A stretch of 9,802 bases of DNA from Rhodospirillales bacterium (GTDB lineage Bacteria > Pseudomonadota > Alphaproteobacteria > Rhodospirillales > JABHCV01): positions 1 to 9,802 of the forward strand of contig JADHSW010000106.1 of NCBI GenBank assembly GCA_016776705.1. Reading direction: 5' to 3'. The notes below the pieces were generated by a model that saw only the letters and a program-made list of their open reading frames with translations, made no database searches and had not been told where the DNA came from. The stretch's first letter is position 1, and the number at the start of each line of letters is the position of its first letter. Of this stretch, positions 7,285-9,802 are shown piece by piece. A program made the translations under genes and the position numbers.

Positions 7285-7307
7285 CCATCAAATGCCGGGA
7301 CTAAACA
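7285..7307 (-). repeat. Right terminal inverted repeat of the IS481-family element
   Basis: On the minus strand this reads TGTTTAGTCCCGG onward, the partner of 6938-6960 with one mismatch. It ends directly against the right CCTAGG. Confidence 0.9.
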
Positions 7308-7313
7308 CCTAGG
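7308..7313. repeat. Right copy of the 6-bp target duplication (CCTAGG)
   Basis: The second CCTAGG. Bases 7311-7309 read on the minus strand are TAG, the stop codon of the permease gene, so each target copy supplies the stop of a different gene. Confidence 0.88.
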
Positions 7314-8346
7314 CCATAAACTGCATATAAAGCTGAAAAACCTGTCCCACTGCCAATGAGCCGACGGCGGCCAACAGCAAATACCACAGGAAAACCGACC
7401 GTTTGACCAGCGCGAAGACGGCAATGGCTGCGGGGATGGAGGTCATGGCCCCGGCGGTCATGAAGGCCAGCGCCGGGCCTGGGGCCATGCCGGTTTCCAT
7501 CAACCCTGCGACCAGGGGGATAGCTGCGTATCCGTTCAGGTAGGCGGGGATTCCGGTGATGACAGCAAGGGGAAGGGCAAAGGCGCTATCGCCTCCCAAC
7601 CATTGGGCGACGGTCTGGGCAGGCAGATACATCACCATCAGGCTTTCAATGATGAAGGCAAAGACCAGCCATTTGCCCAAAAATAACAGAGTGCTGATGA
7701 AATTGACATTAAAGTCAGATTTTCGGGATTGATCGCGCCAGAATGCCCAAACGGGTTTTTCATCAGATATTTGCGGCTTGCAGGAGCCGCATGTGGCGGC
7801 TTCGGCCTTCAGGGGCGAGGTAAAACCGCCCGCGTTAATCACGGCCCGGGTCGCCAGCCCACCAAACAGCCCAATGGCAAACGTCGCCAGTGTTTTGGCG
7901 ATGGCGAATTCCAATCCCAGGCCACCAAATGTCAGAATGAACATCTCCGGGTCCATGATTGGTGAAGAGAGCCAGAAGGCCATGATGGCGGGCAAGGGGA
8001 CGCCAGCGGCCAGCAGGGCGGCGATGATGGGAATAACCCCGCACGAGCAAAACGGCGACAAGGAGCCGAAAATGGCGGCGGCGGCGATGACTTTCCAGCC
8101 ATGACCATTGAAAACGCGACCGATGACCTTGTCGGCTCCTGCGGCGTTCAGGTAAGCGGCGAGCAGGGCGCTTAAAGCCAGAAACGGGGAAATTCCCAAC
8201 AGGCTGCTTGAGGTGAAGTGAAGACTTTGCAGTGCTTCCTCTTGGGGAAGGCCGAAGGCGATGCCGATGACAAGCACGATTATCGCCAGCAAGGCGTTGT
8301 CTATTTTGCGAAAGCTGCGGCCGATGGACAGGACAAGGGTGCTCAT
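7309..8346 (-). CDS. ArsP/SO_0444-family permease (putative metal or metalloid efflux)
   Basis: This 345-residue polytopic membrane protein belongs to the DUF318/ArsP_1 permease family, which includes organoarsenical exporters (ArsP) and the SO_0444 group annotated as Cu/Zn efflux transporters. Visible are helix-rich halves (about 18-170 and 218-345) around a cytoplasmic-type linker, the family signature SPFCSCGVIPI (97-107, Cys100 and Cys102), LSSPIMDPEMF (126-136), a linker CxxC (Cys186/Cys189) that could bind metal, and the second-half block GIPAYLNGYAAIPL (265-278). Its ATG overlaps the arsR stop in ATGA (8346-8343), so the two are co-translated. It faces copA tail to tail. The two CxC/CxxC motifs and the neighbouring copA and cueR favour a soft metal such as Cu, but arsenic or antimony is equally compatible with its ArsR partner. 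Confidence 0.88.
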   Translation of the reverse strand: MSTLVLSIGRSFRKIDNALLAIIVLVIGIAFGLPQEEALQSLHFTSSSLLGISPFLALSALLAAYLNAAGADKVIGRVFNGHGWKVIAAAAIFGSLSPFCSCGVIPIIAALLAAGVPLPAIMAFWLSSPIMDPEMFILTFGGLGLEFAIAKTLATFAIGLFGGLATRAVINAGGFTSPLKAEAATCGSCKPQISDEKPVWAFWRDQSRKSDFNVNFISTLLFLGKWLVFAFIIESLMVMYLPAQTVAQWLGGDSAFALPLAVITGIPAYLNGYAAIPLVAGLMETGMAPGPALAFMTAGAMTSIPAAIAVFALVKRSVFLWYLLLAAVGSLAVGQVFQLYMQFMA

Positions 8347-8678
8347 AACTGGTCAATCTTCCTTTGCAACTGGCCCAACCCCTGACAGCATTCTTCCTTC
8401 AGGTAGTCGATGGTCATGTCCATGGCGTCGTATTCGGCCCGGCAAATCAGCTCACGGCTATGGCGTTTCTGGGAAACCAGGCCGGCCTTGACCAGTTTCT
8501 GGATGTGATGGGTCAGGGTCGATGCGGGGATGCCTACGGCATTTTGAATCGCGCCCACATTGGCCCCGTTTGTTCCGGCCTTGACCAGAGCGCGAAAAAT
8601 GGCGAGGCGGGTAGTGTTTCCCAACGCTTCCAGCCTGGCGGCCATTTCTTCCAGCAAATGTCCATTTAAGGTTTTCAT
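8343..8678 (-). CDS. ArsR/SmtB-family metal-responsive repressor
   Basis: A 111-residue winged-helix regulator of the ArsR/SmtB family, which represses its own operon until metal binds. LEALGNTTRLAIFRAL (16-31) is the family opening, and the helix-turn-helix spans about 41-68 with PASTLTHHIQKL (51-62) as recognition helix and the wing near 69-82. The classical ELCVCDL sensor motif is absent. Candidate ligands are Cys79 and a C-terminal pair Cys97-Cys98 in LKEECCQG, resembling the C-terminal cysteines of the Acidithiobacillus ferrooxidans type of As(III) sensor, though a third downstream Cys is missing. I chose ATG 8678-8676; a TTG at 8696 would add six residues but lies upstream of the probable transcription start. 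Its stop overlaps the permease start by 4 bp. Inducer identity is uncertain. Confidence 0.92.
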   Translation of the reverse strand: MKTLNGHLLEEMAARLEALGNTTRLAIFRALVKAGTNGANVGAIQNAVGIPASTLTHHIQKLVKAGLVSQKRHSRELICRAEYDAMDMTIDYLKEECCQGLGQLQRKIDQL

Positions 8679-8684
8679 ATGGCT

Positions 8685-8712
8685 ACTATAACACAAAAAA
8701 TATATAATTCAA
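8685..8712 (-). promoter_or_regulatory. Probable arsR-permease promoter, possibly giving a leaderless mRNA
   Basis: On the minus strand TTGAAT (8712-8707) and TATAGT (8690-8685) are 16 bp apart and match sigma70 consensus at four and five of six positions. Transcription would be expected to begin about seven bases after the -10, at or next to the A of the arsR ATG (8678). No Shine-Dalgarno is present upstream of that ATG, so leaderless translation is a reasonable inference. Confidence 0.5.
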
Positions 8713-8764
8713 TAATTCTAGTAAATTAGTAATATATTGTAAATAAATAGAAAAATAAGTTTCA

Positions 8765-8794
8765 TTTCAATATGCCTAAACATTCCAGTATAAT
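8765..8794 (+). promoter_or_regulatory. Probable cueR promoter
   Basis: A perfect -10 TATAAT lies at 8789-8794, 40 bp before the cueR ATG. The -35 is poor: TTTCAA (8765-8770) with an 18-bp spacer matches only three of six bases. The -10 is partly enclosed by the inverted repeat ACATT (8780-8784) and AATGT (8792-8796), which could be an operator for autoregulation but is short. Confidence 0.45.
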
Positions 8795-8834
8795 GTAATC
8801 CTAGTGGCAAAAATTAACGATCAGGGGCGAAACA

Positions 8835-9221
8835 ATGAATATTGGCACCGTATCAGAACAAACTGGAATGCCTGCGAAGACCATTCGTTATTACGAAGAG
8901 ATCGGCCTGATTCCCCCTCCTATACGGGCGGAGAACGGATACCGGCATTATCAGGATAAAGACGTCGAAACTTTGCGCTTCATCCAGCGTTCCCGCCGCC
9001 TGGGATTTTCTGTCAAGGATGTTGGCAATCTTTTGACCCTGTGGCAGGACAAGAACAGGGCCAGTAGCGACGTCAAACGCTTCGCCCTTGAGCACATCAG
9101 GGAGATTGAAGAAAGGATAGATGAGTTGAATTCCATCCGTCAGACTTTGATCAGCCTGACCGATACGTGTCATGGGGATCATCGGGCCGATTGCCCCATT
9201 CTCGATGAGCTGGCGAAATAA
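8835..9221 (+). CDS. cueR: Copper-sensing MerR-family activator CueR
   Basis: CueR binds Cu(I) and activates copper-efflux promoters by distorting a 19-bp spacer. The 128-residue protein has the MerR helix-turn-helix (MNIGTVSEQTGMPAKTIRYY, 1-20, then EEIGLIPP), the wing with ENGYRHY (33-39), a dimerisation helix (about 80-109) and the copper loop CHGDHRADC (112-120). Cys112, Cys120 and Ser77 fall at the same numbers as the Cu(I) ligands and selectivity serine of E. coli CueR. This indicates a monovalent-ion sensor and not a Hg, Zn or redox sensor. AGGGG (8823-8827) sits 7 bp before the ATG. It is divergent from arsR. Its expected target is the dyad upstream of copA, about 4.4 kb away. In rhizobia the same family is often called hmrR. 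Confidence 0.95.
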   Translation: MNIGTVSEQTGMPAKTIRYYEEIGLIPPPIRAENGYRHYQDKDVETLRFIQRSRRLGFSVKDVGNLLTLWQDKNRASSDVKRFALEHIREIEERIDELNSIRQTLISLTDTCHGDHRADCPILDELAK

Positions 9222-9263
9222 CAATTATTGCCGTTTTGGTAGTTCTCTAGCCGGTTTTTTAAA

Positions 9264-9293
9264 ACCTGTTTAAAATGGTTTTACAAAACAGGT
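9264..9293. repeat. Inverted repeat (hairpin-capable) downstream of cueR
   Basis: ACCTGTTT (9264-9271) pairs with AAACAGGT (9286-9293) across 14 bases, and TAAAA/TTTTA (9271-9275 and 9279-9283) offers an alternative inner pairing. A second palindrome GGTTTT-TT-AAAACC (9253-9266) overlaps its left arm. No T-run follows on the plus strand, so it is not a standard terminator for cueR; on the minus strand a TTTT follows, but no minus-strand gene is present there. It may be a regulator site for the hemerythrin gene. Function is unknown. Confidence 0.4.
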
Positions 9294-9332
9294 GCCCTCA
9301 TAGTATTCAAATTTCAGAGAGTAGGCGGGAAG

Positions 9333-9350
9333 CTGTACGAAATTGTGCAG
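9333..9350. repeat. Short inverted repeat directly before the hemerythrin ribosome binding site
   Basis: CTGTAC (9333-9338) and GTGCAG (9345-9350) are inverted copies with one mismatch (a G-U pair in RNA), separated by six bases. The right arm touches the ribosome binding site AGGGGG (9351-9356). It could be an operator or a 5'-leader hairpin; chance is also possible. Confidence 0.3.
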
Positions 9351-9360
9351 AGGGGGAGCT

Positions 9361-9802
9361 ATGTTATCGAGAGAAAGGATCACTTGGGCACCGGAAATGA
9401 GCGTCGGGGTTCAGGCGCTGGACGACGACCACAAAATTCTCGTCGGTTGCCTAAATGACTTCATTGATGCCTGTGAAAATGACGAAGGCATTCTTGTCAC
9501 GGATTCAATTTTCTCCATTTTGCTCGACTACACCGGTTATCACTTTGCCCGGGAAGAAAAAGTAATGGAAGTCTGTGGCTATAAAGGCCTGGCGGCCCAC
9601 AAAGAATTGCATCAGGCGCTGGCGGAAAAAGTCGTTGAAAACCGGACACGTTTTGTACTCAACCGTGATGGCGAACTGGATGAAGAAGTCAGACAATTCC
9701 TTCTTCATTGGCTGCAAAAACACATTCTTGGATGCGATATGGACTATGCGTCGGATTGTGCTGGCAAGGAAAAGGAAATAGCCGCTGCACTTGAATCTCG
9801 CT
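9361..9802 (+). CDS. Bacteriohemerythrin (C-terminus cut by window edge)
   Basis: This is a single-domain di-iron protein that reversibly binds O2, in bacteria used for oxygen storage, delivery or sensing. 147 codons are open from the ATG to the edge with no stop seen; typical family members are about 130-200 residues, so little is missing unless another domain follows. The domain begins with ITWAPEMSVGVQALDDDH (7-24). Expected iron ligands are all visible: His24, His61 and Glu65 (HFAREE), His80 and His84 (AHKELH), His121 and Asp126 (WLQKHILGCDMDY). The ATG at 9361 is four bases after AGGGGG, and starting later at Met13 would cut the domain. It follows cueR by 139 bp in the same direction but has no evident link to copper. 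Hemerythrins are abundant in microaerophilic and magnetotactic alphaproteobacteria. Confidence 0.93.
   Translation, partial: MLSRERITWAPEMSVGVQALDDDHKILVGCLNDFIDACENDEGILVTDSIFSILLDYTGYHFAREEKVMEVCGYKGLAAHKELHQALAEKVVENRTRFVLNRDGELDEEVRQFLLHWLQKHILGCDMDYASDCAGKEKEIAAALESR

Larger units (their letters stand above)
6938..7307 (+). mobile_element. Internally deleted, non-autonomous IS481-family element (370 bp)
   Basis: The element is bounded by 23-bp terminal inverted repeats (6938-6960 and 7285-7307, one mismatch) beginning TGTTTAG, and by a direct CCTAGG on each side. TGT...ACA ends and a 6-bp NCTAGN duplication are what is known for IS481. Inside are the first ~79 codons of an IS481-type transposase gene, damaged by a frameshift and a stop. 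The catalytic DDE domain is missing, which implies an internal deletion of most of an element that is normally about 1 kb. The bases 7230-7284 between the end of recognisable homology and the right repeat show nothing I can identify. It cannot move on its own but still has both ends, so a transposase from a full-length relative could in principle act on it. Confidence 0.88.
8679..8834. promoter_or_regulatory. Very AT-rich divergent promoter region between arsR and cueR
   Basis: This 156-bp segment carries outward promoters for both regulator genes. I counted 14 G/C among the 90 bases 8691-8780, far below the flanking coding sequence. It contains a TAGTAA direct repeat (8719-8724 and 8727-8732). 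I found no clean long dyad typical of an ArsR operator, so the repressor site is not assigned. A CueR-like half-site ACATTCC (8780-8786, six of seven bases of ACCTTCC) lies just before the cueR -10. Confidence 0.6.

Noticed and set aside
8679..8696. Upstream TTG start for arsR adding six residues (MCYSSH)
   Set aside because: It overlaps the predicted -10 element, has no ribosome binding site, and the ATG at 8678 gives the usual family N-terminus.
7309..9802. A new defence or multi-gene system in the right half
   Set aside because: Every gene there belongs to a known family (ArsP-like permease, ArsR, CueR, bacteriohemerythrin), and the remaining space is promoter-sized. The novelty is in the arrangement and the IS insertion, not in an unknown system.
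1..9802. CRISPR arrays, tRNA or rRNA genes and phage attachment sites
   Set aside because: No regularly spaced direct repeats, cloverleaf-like segments, rRNA-like sequence or integrase genes were seen by eye.

Overview
The window reads as ordinary chromosome of an alphaproteobacterium, probably a Rhodospirillales-type organism. This rests on the gene order trpG-trpD-trpC-moaC-moeA, which is a well-known alphaproteobacterial arrangement, and on moderately GC-rich coding sequence. No species can be named from sequence alone. There are no tRNA or rRNA genes and no CRISPR array.

Left part (1-3646, minus strand): a tightly packed operon of trpG, trpD, trpC, moaC and moeA, with moeA running off the left edge. 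The first three genes make the glutaminase subunit of anthranilate synthase, anthranilate phosphoribosyltransferase and indole-3-glycerol-phosphate synthase. The last two make molybdenum cofactor enzymes. Junctions are a 4-bp overlap (trpG/trpD), a 9-bp gap (trpD/trpC), an 8-bp overlap (trpC/moaC) and a 2-bp gap (moaC/moeA). No trpE lies directly upstream of trpG.

Middle (3647-6936, plus strand): a 196-bp divergent intergenic region with one possible 18-codon ORF, then a LysE/RhtB-family exporter, then copA, a Cu(I) P-type ATPase with two N-terminal metal-binding domains. copA is preceded by a textbook CueR-type promoter: a 19-bp spacer holding an ACCTTCC-N7-GGAAGCT dyad.

Right part (6937-9802): a 370-bp internally deleted IS481-family element sits between copA and a convergent ArsP/SO_0444-family permease gene. 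The permease overlaps an upstream arsR-family regulator by ATGA. A very AT-rich intergenic region then separates arsR from the divergent cueR, which encodes a copper-sensing MerR-family activator. The window ends in a bacteriohemerythrin gene, cut by the right edge. copA, the permease, arsR and cueR form a metal-efflux cluster. CueR should sense Cu(I) and drive copA. The ArsR-family protein, with a C-terminal Cys-Cys pair, probably controls its own operon with the permease.

The most striking structure is the IS insertion. Its 6-bp target duplication (CCTAGG) contains the stop codon of copA on one side and the stop codon of the permease on the other. Removing the element in silico leaves the two convergent genes sharing one CTAG, so their stop codons overlapped before insertion. 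I found no convincing undescribed multi-gene system.
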